A DNA stretch of 64,000 bases from positions 3,486,501 through 3,550,500 of the forward strand of contig NZ_CP118246.1 of assembly GCF_028816455.1 (NCBI RefSeq), written 5' to 3'. Positions 29,241 through 39,105 of this stretch are shown here, one piece after another. A program made the position numbers and the translations under genes. Under the pieces are notes generated by a model that made no database searches, was not told the DNA's origin, and saw nothing but the letters and a program-made list of their open reading frames with translations. Each line of letters opens with the position of its first letter. Position 1 is the first letter of the stretch. The stretch comes from Devosia algicola (GTDB lineage Bacteria > Pseudomonadota > Alphaproteobacteria > Rhizobiales > Devosiaceae).

Positions 29241-30221
29241 GTGCCATTAACATTTGACCTGTCCATTGATAAGCTCCCAGGCTATGCCGGACGCAATCCG
29301 AAACCTGCCGACTTTGATAAGTTCTGGGCCACCGGTCTTGCGGAAATGGCGGCAGTCACCCCGGACGTCGAACTGGTGCCTGCAGAATTTGAATGCAGCT
29401 TTGCCGATTGCTTCCACCTCTATTTTACCGGAGTCGGCGGCGCCCGCATTCATGCCAAATATGTTCGTCCCAAAGACGCGCCCAATCCCCATCCTGCTAT
29501 CGTGCAGTTTCATGGATATGCGGACCGAATTGGGGATTGGGCCGCTGGCCCGATGCTTGCCTTCGCCGCGCAGGGTTTTAGTTATATCGGCATGGATTGT
29601 CGGGGGCAGGGTGGCCTGTCCGAGGATCGCGGCATTGTACGCGGCAATACATTGCGCGGCCACATCGTGCGCGGCCTGGAAGACGCGCTGCAGGGTGCGC
29701 CGGAAAAACTGCTGTTTCGCAATATTTTCCTGGATACCGCCCAGATCACGCGGCTGGTCATGGGCATGGATGAGGTTGATGCGGACCGGGTCGGCGTCTG
29801 GGGCGGCAGCCAGGGTGGCGGTTTGACGGTCGCCTGTTCTGCCCTTGTACCGGAGGTCGCCAAACTGGCGCCGGTCTTTCCATTCCTGAGCGATTATCGG
29901 CGTGTCTGGGAAATGGATCAGGCCAAAAACGCCTATCTTGAACTGTCCGAGTGGTTCCGCCGCTTTGATCCGTTGCACCAACGCGAGGCCGAGGTCTTCA
30001 GTGCGCTGGGTTATATTGATATTCAACACCTTGCCGAGCGTGTGCGGGGCGAGGTTTTGTGGCGCATCGGCCTGGCGGATCAAGTTTGCCCGCCCTCAAC
30101 CCAGTATGCCGCCTACAACAAGCTCACCGCCGCCAAAAAAATGGTGACTTATCCCGATTACGCCCACGAAAAGCTGCCCATGGAAATGGATCAGCTTTTT
30201 GCATTCATGGCCGCCCTATGA
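29241..30221 (+). CDS. CE7-type acetyl esterase (acetyl xylan esterase / cephalosporin C deacetylase family)
   Basis: 326-residue alpha/beta hydrolase without a signal peptide. Ser nucleophile elbow GVWGGSQGGGLTVA, oxyanion region QFHGYADRIGDW, acid in GLADQVCPPSTQ and His in YAHEKLP. The family motif RGQGG is also present in GMDCRGQGGLSEDRG. Start GTG 29241 is preceded by GGAG. It likely removes acetyl groups from an imported short sugar. It ends against the convergent RidA gene. Confidence 0.9.
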   Translation: MPLTFDLSIDKLPGYAGRNPKPADFDKFWATGLAEMAAVTPDVELVPAEFECSFADCFHLYFTGVGGARIHAKYVRPKDAPNPHPAIVQFHGYADRIGDWAAGPMLAFAAQGFSYIGMDCRGQGGLSEDRGIVRGNTLRGHIVRGLEDALQGAPEKLLFRNIFLDTAQITRLVMGMDEVDADRVGVWGGSQGGGLTVACSALVPEVAKLAPVFPFLSDYRRVWEMDQAKNAYLELSEWFRRFDPLHQREAEVFSALGYIDIQHLAERVRGEVLWRIGLADQVCPPSTQYAAYNKLTAAKKMVTYPDYAHEKLPMEMDQLFAFMAAL

Positions 30222-30608
30222 CGCTGCTTGCCGCGTGCTCGGCACATAGGCAACGCAATCCAGCTCGAATTTAAGTTTGGTGCCCAGCACCCCGATGATG
30301 GTGCTGCGCGTCGGCAATGGCTTGGCGAAGTACTCGGCGTAAATTTCATTGTACTGCGCCAGATCATCCTGATCGGCGACATAGGATTTGACATTGATGA
30401 CGTGGTCAAGGCTCAAGCCGCCCGCCTCAAGGATCGCTTTGAGATTGGCAATCGAGCGGCGCATCTCGTCTTCAAATGATCCAACAATGATCGCGCCGGA
30501 CTTTGCATCAACCGAGGCCTGGCCCGAGACATACATGAACTCGCCTGCCACGATTGCCGGAGAAAACGGCAGGTCGGACTTGGCGCCTTCGTTGATGATT
30601 TTTAGCAT
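30216..30608 (-). CDS. RidA family (YjgF/YER057c/UK114) protein
   Basis: 130 residues. Family landmarks: GEFMYVSGQASVDAKSGAI, EDEMRRSIANLKAILEAGG and the substrate-binding Arg in PLPTRSTIIGV. RidA proteins hydrolyse reactive enamines/imines released by PLP enzymes, which fits the PLP lyase encoded nearby. Convergent with the esterase (6-base overlap) and in one strand run with the regulator and SDR upstream. Confidence 0.93.
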   Translation of the reverse strand: MLKIINEGAKSDLPFSPAIVAGEFMYVSGQASVDAKSGAIIVGSFEDEMRRSIANLKAILEAGGLSLDHVINVKSYVADQDDLAQYNEIYAEYFAKPLPTRSTIIGVLGTKLKFELDCVAYVPSTRQAAS

Positions 30609-30625
30609 GATACCTCTGGGATTGA

Positions 30626-31636
30626 TTAGGGATTAAACGTGGCGGGAAAAACCTGTTGCACGGGCTCTGCCTGCCTGTTTTCCAGATTCGCCTGAAGGCT
30701 GGGGATCATCTGATCCATCCAGGCTCGGGTGTTGCAGACAAATCCTGGTTCATCGAACCCCAGGGCATAGCCATAGATTTGGGGTCGGTTGGAACAATGC
30801 TGGTTGATCAGATCGTGCCAGCCATGGGGCACGTAGCCACAAACAATATTGGGCCGGAATTCTTCGAGTGCACCAATCAGCCCGGCCGTATCGTTGAAGC
30901 CGGATTCCTGATTGACGTTGATATATTGGACCCGCTGATTTGCCCCCAATTCCTCGTGCGCCTTTTTGAACGCGCTGAGCCGGGCGGTCTGCTCGGGCGA
31001 GGCGATCTCGCTATCCAGATAAAGCCAGCGATGTGGCTTAGCTGAAAAATAGCCAAAGGCCGCGCGAATGGCTGGCTCAAAATCGAGGCGATAGGAATGA
31101 ACCGCCAACCCCTCTATGCGCGTGTCGATCACGCTGATCTGTGAGGATGTGTTTGCCAGAGCGTCGGCCGAGGTTTCGCTGGTAATGCCGGTCAGTACAA
31201 CAGCATCAAGCGCGTCCCACATGGTGATCGGCATCACTTTGTGCGTGAAGCTGCCGAGAATGAACTCATGGCCATCAGAAACAACGCTCTTTTCAAACGC
31301 CACGACCAGCTTGGTGTAAAACTCATTGTTAAAAATGCCGCCGCCCACAATGTCGCGATTGTAAAACATGCCAATGCGCCAGTGCGCCGCAGCCCATGGG
31401 GTTTTGACAAGAAACGAGCCTTTGCCGACCTGTCGGCGAATGACACCTTCGGCCTCAAGGTCCTTGAGCGTCTTGATCACGGTAATCAGCGAGAAGCCGC
31501 AGAAATTGACGATGTCATTCTGGGATTCGATCCGGTCGCCGATCTTGACGCCTACAGTCTTCCAACGACGAAACAGCATGGAGCGCAATTGCAGGTGACG
31601 TGGCACCAGTGTGGTGTTCAAGACGGGCTTTCCCAT
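30626..31636 (-). CDS. GntR-LacI chimeric transcriptional regulator
   Basis: 336 residues. The N-terminal 75 residues form a GntR winged helix (LRSMLFRRWKTVGVKIGDRI, then TVIKTLKDLEAEGVIRRQVGKGSF). The rest resembles a LacI-type periplasmic-binding domain (IGMFYNRDIVG..., DAVVLTGITSETSADALAN). This AraR-like arrangement usually senses a sugar. Its start overlaps the SDR gene by 19 bases. The element at 32409-32429, upstream of that SDR and of nagA, is a candidate operator, giving autoregulation. Confidence 0.85.
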   Translation of the reverse strand: MGKPVLNTTLVPRHLQLRSMLFRRWKTVGVKIGDRIESQNDIVNFCGFSLITVIKTLKDLEAEGVIRRQVGKGSFLVKTPWAAAHWRIGMFYNRDIVGGGIFNNEFYTKLVVAFEKSVVSDGHEFILGSFTHKVMPITMWDALDAVVLTGITSETSADALANTSSQISVIDTRIEGLAVHSYRLDFEPAIRAAFGYFSAKPHRWLYLDSEIASPEQTARLSAFKKAHEELGANQRVQYINVNQESGFNDTAGLIGALEEFRPNIVCGYVPHGWHDLINQHCSNRPQIYGYALGFDEPGFVCNTRAWMDQMIPSLQANLENRQAEPVQQVFPATFNP

Positions 31637-32380
31637 GACATTTGGTTGGCGACAATGCCGCCGTCGATATAGAGCATCTGTCCGGTAATGTAACTCGCCT
31701 GTGGCGAGGCCAGAAAGACGGCCGCCCCACCAATGTCCTCGGGCTCGCCAATTCGCCCAAGCGGTATTTGTCGCTTAAGGATTTGGCGCACCTCGCCTTG
31801 ATCCAGTCCCGCCCTGGTCAATGGTGTTTCCACAATGCCTGGCCCGATGCCGTTCACGCGGATACCTCGCTCCGCCAGGCTAACCGCCAGCGAGCGCACC
31901 AGCATCAGGACGGCTCCTTTCGATGAATCGTAAATGACGCTGTTTTTCTCGGCGGCTTTTGAATTGGTCGACCCGACACAGATAATGCTGGCGTTGCGCT
32001 GATCCGGGCTGACCCGCCGCGCAAATGCCTGAGCCTGCAAACAGATAGCCCCTGACGTTCAGATCAAATGTCTTGGCGAATTGCGCTTCTTCCAGATCCA
32101 GGAAATCAACATCCTGAAACGTGCCTGCATTGTTGACCAGTGTATCCAGCCGCCCCAGTCTGTCGTGTGATTCTTCGATAAAGTTGCGCGCCCCTGCCAC
32201 GCTCGACAGATCCGCCAGGACGAAATGGCATTCTGTCAACGCGTTGAGCCGCGCCAGTGCCGCGCTATCGGGCCGCTCGGCATTGATGACCAATCGGGCG
32301 CCGGTTCTGGCGAAGGCTTCGGCTATGCCAAAACCAATGCCGTGAGTTGCCCCCGATATACAAACACAGGCCGCGTCCAT
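31618..32380 (-). CDS. SDR family oxidoreductase (third), frameshifted
   Basis: About 253 residues when repaired, from ATG 32380 behind AAGGA. CISGATHGIGFGIAEAFARTGARL binds the cofactor, LVNNAG follows, then the catalytic Ser in IICVGSTNS and Tyr/Lys in VIYDSSKGAVLM, and the end is SYITGQMLYIDGG. The frame breaks at GAGCCT 32031-32036; removing one base gives VRGYLFAAQAFARRV. It is cotranscribed with the GntR-LacI regulator and RidA. Confidence 0.88.
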
Positions 32381-32408
32381 GATTTGTCCTTGAATCGTCA
32401 ACCTACTT

Positions 32409-32429
32409 CATTAATATGATAACATAGTA
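32409..32429. promoter_or_regulatory. Repeated AT-rich regulatory element B between divergent operons
   Basis: Contains the perfect inverted repeat TATG-ATAA-CATA at 32415-32426 and matches element A (23416-23436) at 18 of 21 positions. It also shares TATGATAAC exactly with element C (42409-42417). It lies in the gap between the SDR/regulator operon and nagA, a natural place for an autoregulatory operator. Confidence 0.55.
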
Positions 32430-32452
32430 GGACGGGTGAGGTGACGCAAGTC

Positions 32453-33629
32453 ATGCAGCGGTGGACCAACGCAACCATTATTATCCCGGACGGAGCAGTC
32501 CACAAAGATCTGCTGATCGAAAATGGTCGCTTCGCGGCGATGATTTCGACTGATGAACCAACCGGGCCCGATTGGCAACAGATCGATGTGAGCGGTCAGA
32601 TCCTGTTTCCCGGTATCATCGATCTGCTGCAACATGGTTTTGCCGACCATCTCTATAATGACGTCGACCCCGATTGCGTGCGCCAGAACAGTCAATTGCT
32701 GGCGGCTCACGGCGTTACGGGCTTCCTGCCATCAATAAGTTGCCTGCCCCGAGACACACTGACCGACGTGCTGGCGCGCCTGGCCCGCGAATGCGTAGTA
32801 TCGAGCGGGGCCCGTGCCTTGGGTATTCACAGCGAAGGGCCATGTTTTGGCGCGCCCGGCGCCCATAACCCCCAAAACCTGCAACGGCCGACGACCGATT
32901 TGGCCGACGCGATGTTGCGCGCCGCAGACGGCAAGCTCAAGGCCGTAACAATTGCGCCCGAACTGCCAGGAGCAGAGGCCTTTATCGGCATGATGAAGGG
33001 CGCCGGTGTGTCGGTGCACCTTGGCCATAGTCAGGCACGACCAGAAAATATTGCCCGCTATGCCCAGTGGGGCATCGATGCGGTCACCCACATGTATAAT
33101 GTCATGCCTTCATTGCCGCCGCGCACGGATGGCGTACCGATCTTTTCGCTCACCGACGCGTTGATTGCCGAGCCATCCATCGCGCTTGGCCTGATTTGTG
33201 ATGGCATTCACGTTCACCCAAAGCTGGTGCAGGCCCTGTCTCACCTCCCGGCAAATCGGGTTTTTCTGGAAACCGACGCCAACAAATATGCCGGCAGCAG
33301 CGCCACTGAGTTTGAGTTCTATCCCGGATATTGGGTAACTAGCCTCGCCGGGCAAAGCCGTTCTCGACCGCAATGGAGGCCTGTGCGGTTCGTCGTTGAG
33401 CCCCGCCGAGGCCATGCGAAACTACCTCGATTATTCTGGCAAGAGTTTGGTCCAGGCCGCCCATGCCAGCAGCCTGACCCCGGCCCGGGTTTTGGGGATG
33501 GAGGCAGAAATCGGCAGTATCGAAATCGGCAAGCGTGCTGATTTCGCCGTGCTACGGCCCGGCACGCTGGACGTCGCTGCAACGATTATCGGCGGCGAGC
33601 AGGTCTATACAGGAGCAACAAATGCCTGA
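32453..33629 (+). CDS. nagA: N-acetylglucosamine-6-phosphate deacetylase (NagA)-like amidohydrolase, frameshifted
   Basis: About 391 residues when repaired. NagA landmarks: GVTGFLPS, ALGIHSEGPCF (metal Glu), VSVHLGHSQA and VTHMYNVMP (metal His pair), GLICDGIHVHP, and the catalytic Asp in FLETDANKYAG. The frame breaks at AGCCTC 33341-33346; the repaired text reads YWVTSSPGKAVLDRNGGLCGSSLSPAEAMRNYLDY. ATG 32453 is preferred to GTG 32441. Its last eight bases overlap the next gene. It may deacetylate an amino sugar phosphate or a related amide. Confidence 0.88.
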
Positions 33630-34080
33630 GACCAAAACGCCGATGCGCTACCAAGAGCAAGGCAATGTGCATCTGGACTTTCACGGCGCCACCAACACAA
33701 CGATTGACTATATCATTGCCCACTATGGCACCGCGGTGATGAACGATATTTTCGCCAGGGTCGGACGCGACGTCTATGCCGACCTGCGCCAACATCTTCT
33801 TGACGGCGACCGTGCTGAAATCGCCCACCACTGGCAGCATTTTTTCGAGCGCGAGAACGCTGATTTTTCCATCGAGATAACGCCGGACGAAATCGTGCTG
33901 ACGGTGCGCCATTGCACTGCCTACCACCATGTTCTCAAGCTCACGGGGGCCGTGTCGCCTCATTTCTGCGACCAGACCATCAAGACCAACGAGGCCATGG
34001 CCGCCGGCACGCCGTTTGCCATTGATACAGAAATTACCGCACCGGGCGCGTGTCGCCAGATCATACGGAGGCGTACATGA
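33622..34080 (+). CDS. ATC hydrolase-like small cysteine protein, copy 1
   Basis: 152 residues, no signal peptide. From ATG 33622, with AGGAG upstream, overlapping the nagA stop by eight bases. The C-terminal half carries VRHCTAYHHVLK, then SPHFCDQTI, then GACRQII: a Cys, a CysAsp and a Cys at spacings like those of the L-2-amino-thiazoline-4-carboxylate (ATC) hydrolase family. Overall similarity by eye is modest. It lines up with the next gene product, so the two appear to be a diverged tandem duplication and may form one heteromeric enzyme. Confidence 0.65.
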   Translation: MPETKTPMRYQEQGNVHLDFHGATNTTIDYIIAHYGTAVMNDIFARVGRDVYADLRQHLLDGDRAEIAHHWQHFFERENADFSIEITPDEIVLTVRHCTAYHHVLKLTGAVSPHFCDQTIKTNEAMAAGTPFAIDTEITAPGACRQIIRRRT

Positions 34081-34565
34081 TTCCCAGCGATCACTTCCCG
34101 CGGTTTTACAATGAGGTTTTCAAGTTTCTTGCCACCCAGGGACGAGAGGCGCTGGAGCAATATTGGCTTGAGATCAGTAAAAACCAGGAGCGGCATACGC
34201 TCGAACTGTTCCAGACCAAGGGCCTGGCGGGTATGCATGAATATTGGTCTCATATCCGCGACGAGGAAAATTGCGATATGGATTTGGATCTGCACGACGA
34301 TCGTCTGGAGCTTCGCATGAATGTCTGCCCCAGCCTGAGCAAGGTGCTCGATAATGACGCCGCCCCCATGCAGCATTATTGCGACCATTGCGCCGGCTGG
34401 ATCGGCCCGATCATGGACAAGACCGGCTATCATCTCGTCTACGATGCGATTGATCGCACCAAACCCCAATGCATCGTGCGCATCTTCAAGGATCGTGCCA
34501 AAGCCGAGGCCGCAGAAAAACACACAGCCCTGCTGATGGATTGGCCCGGTAAGCCGCAGCGCTGA
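34077..34565 (+). CDS. ATC hydrolase-like small cysteine protein, copy 2
   Basis: 162 residues from ATG 34077, overlapping copy 1 by four bases (ATGA) with GGAGG just upstream. The matching positions read RMNVCPSLSKVLD, MQHYCDHCAGWIG and KPQCIVRIF. MNVCP and HYCD resemble the ATC hydrolase pattern more closely than copy 1 does. An extra Cys (CDHC) is present. The N-terminal part LEQYWLEISKNQERHTLELF is helical. Coupling to NagA on one side and an Asp-box protein on the other points to a step in amino-carbohydrate breakdown; the reaction is unknown. Confidence 0.65.
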   Translation: MIPSDHFPRFYNEVFKFLATQGREALEQYWLEISKNQERHTLELFQTKGLAGMHEYWSHIRDEENCDMDLDLHDDRLELRMNVCPSLSKVLDNDAAPMQHYCDHCAGWIGPIMDKTGYHLVYDAIDRTKPQCIVRIFKDRAKAEAAEKHTALLMDWPGKPQR

Positions 34566-34579
34566 GCCAATAGGACATC

Positions 34580-35702
34580 ATGACCATGCAAATTTCTGCC
34601 CGCGGGATACTCTCCAAGGCCGAGCCGGGCACAGATCATGCCGCCATGACCTTCCCGACCATTACCTGCCTTGCCAATGGCGACATGTTGGCCTGTTGGC
34701 GACAGGGCGCCGCCAAGGAGTGCGCCGACGAGCGGATCGGTTTTGCCCGTTCAACCGATAATGGTCGCAGCTGGGGTGTGCCAGCTTTCCCCTTTGACGA
34801 CCTGACGATTGGTGGCCACGCCGGGAGCCTTAATATCTGTTATCTGACGCCGATGCCAAACGACGAGCCTGGTGGCCGCCGTCATGTGGGTCGATCGCGA
34901 CGCTTTTCCTGACAAACCCCTGTTCAACCCCGAAACCGAGGGTTGCCTGCCAATGGCTATTCTGCTGGCGCGTTCGCAGGATGATGGTCGTACTTGGTCA
35001 CCATTTTCGCAAGTGCCGTTGCCCGATGAGCTTGGACCGCCCAGCCTGACCAATCCCTTGATGATAATGCCGGATGGCACATGGTTGCTCAGTATCGAAA
35101 CCAACAAGACCTATCTCGACGCCGGCCCCTGGATGCAAAAGGCGGTATTTGTCCGGTCCAAGGATCAGGGCAACAACTGGTCGGCGCCGTTCGACGTCGC
35201 GGTCGATCCGACGGGCAATATTTTCAACTGGGATTTGCGCTGCGCAGTTGCCGCCGATGGCCAGATTGCCAGCTTCGCCTGGACCTACGATAAGCCCGCC
35301 AACCACTATTTGAACATTCATCGCCGCGTCACAACGGACGGCGGGCGTAGCTGGTCCGCTCCCCAGGATCTCGGATTTACCGATCAAGCTGGACGGCCGG
35401 CGGTACTGCTGGACGGGCGGGTGTTGCTGCCTTGGGTAGATCGTTTTGATCGCGCGTCAATTCAGATGCGCGTAGCCGAAAATATAAACGCGCCCTTTTT
35501 GCTCACGAGTGAAATAAGTCTGCACGATCAGGGCGACCCCAACCCCCAGGCGGCCGCTACCGGCGAACTGTTGGCGGAAATGGGCTTGTGGAACTTTGGC
35601 CTACCCTATGCCGAAGCCACGCCCGACGGCGGAGCGATGGTCTGCTACTATGCCGGTACCCCCGACGCCATGTGCCTGCACTGGGTGCGGCTCAGCCCTT
35701 GA
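34580..35702 (+). CDS. Cytoplasmic sialidase-like (Asp-box) beta-propeller protein, frameshifted
   Basis: About 373 residues when repaired. Four Asp boxes are visible: STDNGRSW, SQDDGRTW, SKDQGNNW and TTDGGRSW, the blade turns of sialidase-fold six-bladed propellers. There is no signal peptide, so it acts inside the cell. The frame breaks at GAGCCT 34865-34870; repair gives PNDELVAAVMWVDRD. The sialidase RIP/arginine triad is not obvious, so a neuraminidase reaction is unproven. It ends 11 bases inside the convergent MFS-HEAT gene. Confidence 0.82.
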
Positions 35703-37992
35703 GCCGGTGCCTTAGCACCGGGCGCATAACAATACACAGCAAAACCAGCAAGGCCCGGTGCGGCGATTGGATTAGGCGCGTCGTATCCATGACCGAAAGC
35801 ACCATGGTGCTATTGGGATGTTTGCTGTTGGCGATGTAGGGGCGTAAATTCTGCAGTGCTCTGAACGCTGTCTGCGTATCGCCGCCGCCCAACTCCGCCG
35901 CCACTTGGCGCAATAGTTTGCGCTGGTTTTGCGCACCCTCGTCGGACAGCCGTCGCAGCGTGTCGGCAAGGCGATTGAGCAGATTCGGCAGCCTGAAGCC
36001 GACGAATTTTTCTTCGCGCCGCCAGTCCTGCGAAAATGACTCCTCGCAATCCAGAATTTTGGCCACGGCCAGCAGCACCACCTTGCTGCGCGGCTCGCCC
36101 GCAATATCCACATCATCGTGCACCAGCTGGCAATAGAACGCCAGTAGTGGCTCAACGCTGTCGCGATCACCCAGCTTGCCCAGCGCCGATGCCGCCGCCA
36201 ACCGGCAATCAAGCTCGGGCTCCTGTTGCAGTTGTGCGCGGATCAGCGGCAGGCAGGCGCTATCGCGGATTTCGCCCAATGAACGGGTGGCGCGTGCGCG
36301 CAGGATCGGATTGGGGTCTTCGAGAAACTGGATGATCTGCTCGCCACTGGAGTCTGAACGTAGTCGCCCCAGTGCCGTTAGCGCCGCATATTGCAACTCG
36401 ACAAGCCCATGATAGCACAGCATGTTTTCCAGTTCAGCGACAACGCGAGCGCTCTTGGGCAAATGACCCAGCGCCTGGATTGCCTCATAGCGCACGTCAA
36501 AGCTGGGATCACGCAACGCTTCAAACAATTCCTCCTTGGCCAGCGCGCTGCGCGTGCCGCCAAAGCGATAGGTCAGCTCGCGCCGCCGCTCCTCCGAGGT
36601 AAGATGTCCATAACGGTGCACGCCCCAAAGCGCCTGCAGCGAATTGCCCGTCGAAAACTGGCTGATGAAATCCTTTACGCCGGTGCCTCCTTCCTCGCGC
36701 AAGAATGCAAAGGCCACCAGCGACGCCGACAGGATCATCGCGCACAGGACAAACAGTGTTTCATAACTGCCCAGCGTAATGCCAAGCACCTGCGGTTGTG
36801 ATTTTTCCAGCCAGAACACCAAAAAACCCGCGCCGAACGTAGCCGAACCGCCAACTATCCCGTCAACACTATAGGACAGCGCCGTATAGCTTTCCTTGTT
36901 GGTCGGCGGCACGTAATTAAGCAGATAGACGTTACCCGCCGTTATCGAGCCAAACGCCATAAAGCCAAATGCTGCAAACATCAGCGCCGCAATTATCGTG
37001 ACACCGGGCAGGTCCGGACTCATCAGTGCAAAACTGAGCAGCAGGAATACTTGGGCGACCTGCAATGTAATGCGTATGCCGCGCGCGCCATATCGATCAA
37101 CGATCCATCCTGTCGCCAGACTGCCAATGGCCGCGCCGACCGGAATAAGCGTCGACAAAAATATCAACTCACCAGATGCCAGCGACAATCGCAGTTTGAA
37201 AAACAGCAGCAAAAATACGCCCATGACCGTCACGATCAAATATTGGGTACCCGAGGAAAACAGGAAAATCAGGAAATTGCGATCCTTGAGCGGGGCCTTG
37301 AGATTGGCCATGGCGGCCATGCCGCGTACGCCCTGCGGATCGGGTTTCCCACCACCAAGGCCCAATAGGCTGAGCGCGCCAATCAACCCCACCACGATGC
37401 CGATGCCAAACACCGGCAAGAATCGATCCAGCCCCACCCGGCTGTCGAGCCACAATTTGATCCCGAATGAAATGCCCAAGGCAATTGGCAGGCTGGCCAT
37501 CGCCAATCGTCCCATGATCGCCCCGCGTACCAAGCGCGGCATGAATTCCTGCGACCAGGGGACATAGGCGGCTTCGGCGATGGTGCGCGACAGCGAAAAA
37601 AGCGCCATCGCCGTGAATAGCAGCCAAAATACCACTTCCGGCGCCCCAAAAAAGCCCGGAGCCAGCAAGAACAGCAACAGGAACAGGTAGCGAATGGTCA
37701 GCGCCGTACTGGCGACACGCTTGCAGCCAAACCGCATGATCAGCGGCAGGAACGCGATGCCCAGCAATTGGAAGAATGGCATGAGGCCGCCCAATAGCCC
37801 AATCCTGTCGGCTTCCAGGCCCAACTCCGCCGCAAATAGCGTCATCGGCGCTCCAACCAGGATCAGCGCTGCCGCCCCGGTCAACGTGCTCGACAAGAAT
37901 AGATAGGGCAGGCGCCGCATCTTGTCATAGTCGGTCTGCTCAATCGGTATTTGTGCAACTGCAACTGTGGAGAACGGCGGCGCCACGGACAT
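35692..37992 (-). CDS. MFS transporter fused to a C-terminal HEAT-repeat domain
   Basis: 766 residues from ATG 37992. Residues 25-445 are a twelve-helix major facilitator domain (FFQLLGIAFLPLIMRFG, GSLATGWIVDRYGARGI, the GWxxDRxG-type loop). A charged linker leads to a helical-repeat domain at about 485-640 (DPSFDVRYEAIQALGHLP, EDPNPILRARATRSLGEI, ELDCRLAAASALGKLGD) with further helices to the end. The HEAT part must be cytoplasmic. It is the only dedicated transporter in the 22-42 kb island and probably imports its substrate; the repeat domain may hold a regulator or a pathway enzyme at the membrane. Confidence 0.88.
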   Translation of the reverse strand: MSVAPPFSTVAVAQIPIEQTDYDKMRRLPYLFLSSTLTGAAALILVGAPMTLFAAELGLEADRIGLLGGLMPFFQLLGIAFLPLIMRFGCKRVASTALTIRYLFLLLFLLAPGFFGAPEVVFWLLFTAMALFSLSRTIAEAAYVPWSQEFMPRLVRGAIMGRLAMASLPIALGISFGIKLWLDSRVGLDRFLPVFGIGIVVGLIGALSLLGLGGGKPDPQGVRGMAAMANLKAPLKDRNFLIFLFSSGTQYLIVTVMGVFLLLFFKLRLSLASGELIFLSTLIPVGAAIGSLATGWIVDRYGARGIRITLQVAQVFLLLSFALMSPDLPGVTIIAALMFAAFGFMAFGSITAGNVYLLNYVPPTNKESYTALSYSVDGIVGGSATFGAGFLVFWLEKSQPQVLGITLGSYETLFVLCAMILSASLVAFAFLREEGGTGVKDFISQFSTGNSLQALWGVHRYGHLTSEERRRELTYRFGGTRSALAKEELFEALRDPSFDVRYEAIQALGHLPKSARVVAELENMLCYHGLVELQYAALTALGRLRSDSSGEQIIQFLEDPNPILRARATRSLGEIRDSACLPLIRAQLQQEPELDCRLAAASALGKLGDRDSVEPLLAFYCQLVHDDVDIAGEPRSKVVLLAVAKILDCEESFSQDWRREEKFVGFRLPNLLNRLADTLRRLSDEGAQNQRKLLRQVAAELGGGDTQTAFRALQNLRPYIANSKHPNSTMVLSVMDTTRLIQSPHRALLVLLCIVMRPVLRHRLKG

Positions 37993-38011
37993 TTTCAGAC
38001 TCCAGAACCGT

Positions 38012-39095
38012 CTAGATTTCGACGATAAACGACTTGATGACGTGTTGGCCGTTTTCGACCAGCCAACAGGTCGCCAGCACCTCGCCATTGCGCATATGGA
38101 GCAATGATGGTTGACCGAATTTGAGGCTGCCGAACTGCTTGCGGATGTCGGTTGAATCGCTGCCCAAATGCGCATCGGCAAATAGATCGAGCGTTTCGAG
38201 CACGTTAAGACCCGTGTTGCTGAGTATGCTGCGCCGCACGACCAGCCCGACGGGCGGCTCGCGATGCGCGTGAATGGTGAGCACTTCGCCATTCCGCCAG
38301 CCAATAAGGTTGGACGCCTGTCCCAATATTCCGGTATCGATGGGCGCGCCAAAATGCGCGCCGCCATCGCGCGACAATACCAGCCGATTGGTCAAATTGA
38401 TCTTGCTGACATTGTCATAGGCCCAGAACAGCACCGCGACTTGCCCGGGCGCTGTTTCGCACAATCGACATTCCCACGCGGCGATCGTGCCGCCAGGCGC
38501 GGCAAAAAATACCGACAGCTTCGACCAGTTTTTGCCGCCATCGTCGCTGCAAATGATCCACCCTTCGTGCCCGCTCGCCCCGAGATGAAACGGTGCTGCC
38601 GCACCCAGGATTCTGCCCTGATGCCAACTGAATGCAGGGCCCGGACATTTCAAGCGGCTTGCCCTCGATGTCGATACGGCTCGGTACCGTCCAATTTTGC
38701 CCGCCATCGGTGGAGAAACTGATTTTGTTGTGCATCGGCAGCACCGCAAATGTCTGCTCGTCGACAATCGGCGTCAGCGCGTCGGGACGCAAAAAGGCGT
38801 AACCGGTGGCGATAAGCGTGCCGTCATCCAATACTAATGGTTTAAGCGTTTCCGAATGCTGTACCGCGCCATAATCATGTTCATGCAGCGCCACGGGCGC
38901 TGTCCAATGCCGCCCATTGTCGACGCTGTGGCAGCAATAGGCGCGCTGGTCGGCAGAATCAAACGCCTGTCCGATCGAAAACAGCGCAATCAGATCGCCA
39001 TTATCCAGTTGCGCCACCCCTGGAAACACAGCCTGACGGCTGACCAGCAGCGGCTGCGGATTCTGGTAGACGATAATGTCCTTGATGATCTTCAT
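38012..39095 (-). CDS. Cytoplasmic sialidase-like (Asp-box) beta-propeller protein, second copy, frameshifted
   Basis: About 360 residues when repaired, from ATG 39095. Asp boxes: SVDNGRHW, STDGGQNW, SDDGGKNW and SRDGGAHF. No signal peptide. The early VSRQAVFPGVAQLDNGDLIALF matches the opening blade of sialidase-like proteins. The frame breaks near CCC 38616-38618, where one base must be removed to give CIQLASGRILGAAAPFHLG; this one is not a GAGCT site. It is a distant relative of the protein at 34580 and lies in one strand run with the AraC regulator and the MFS-HEAT gene. Confidence 0.82.
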
Positions 39096-39105
39096 TAGAT
39101 GCCCC

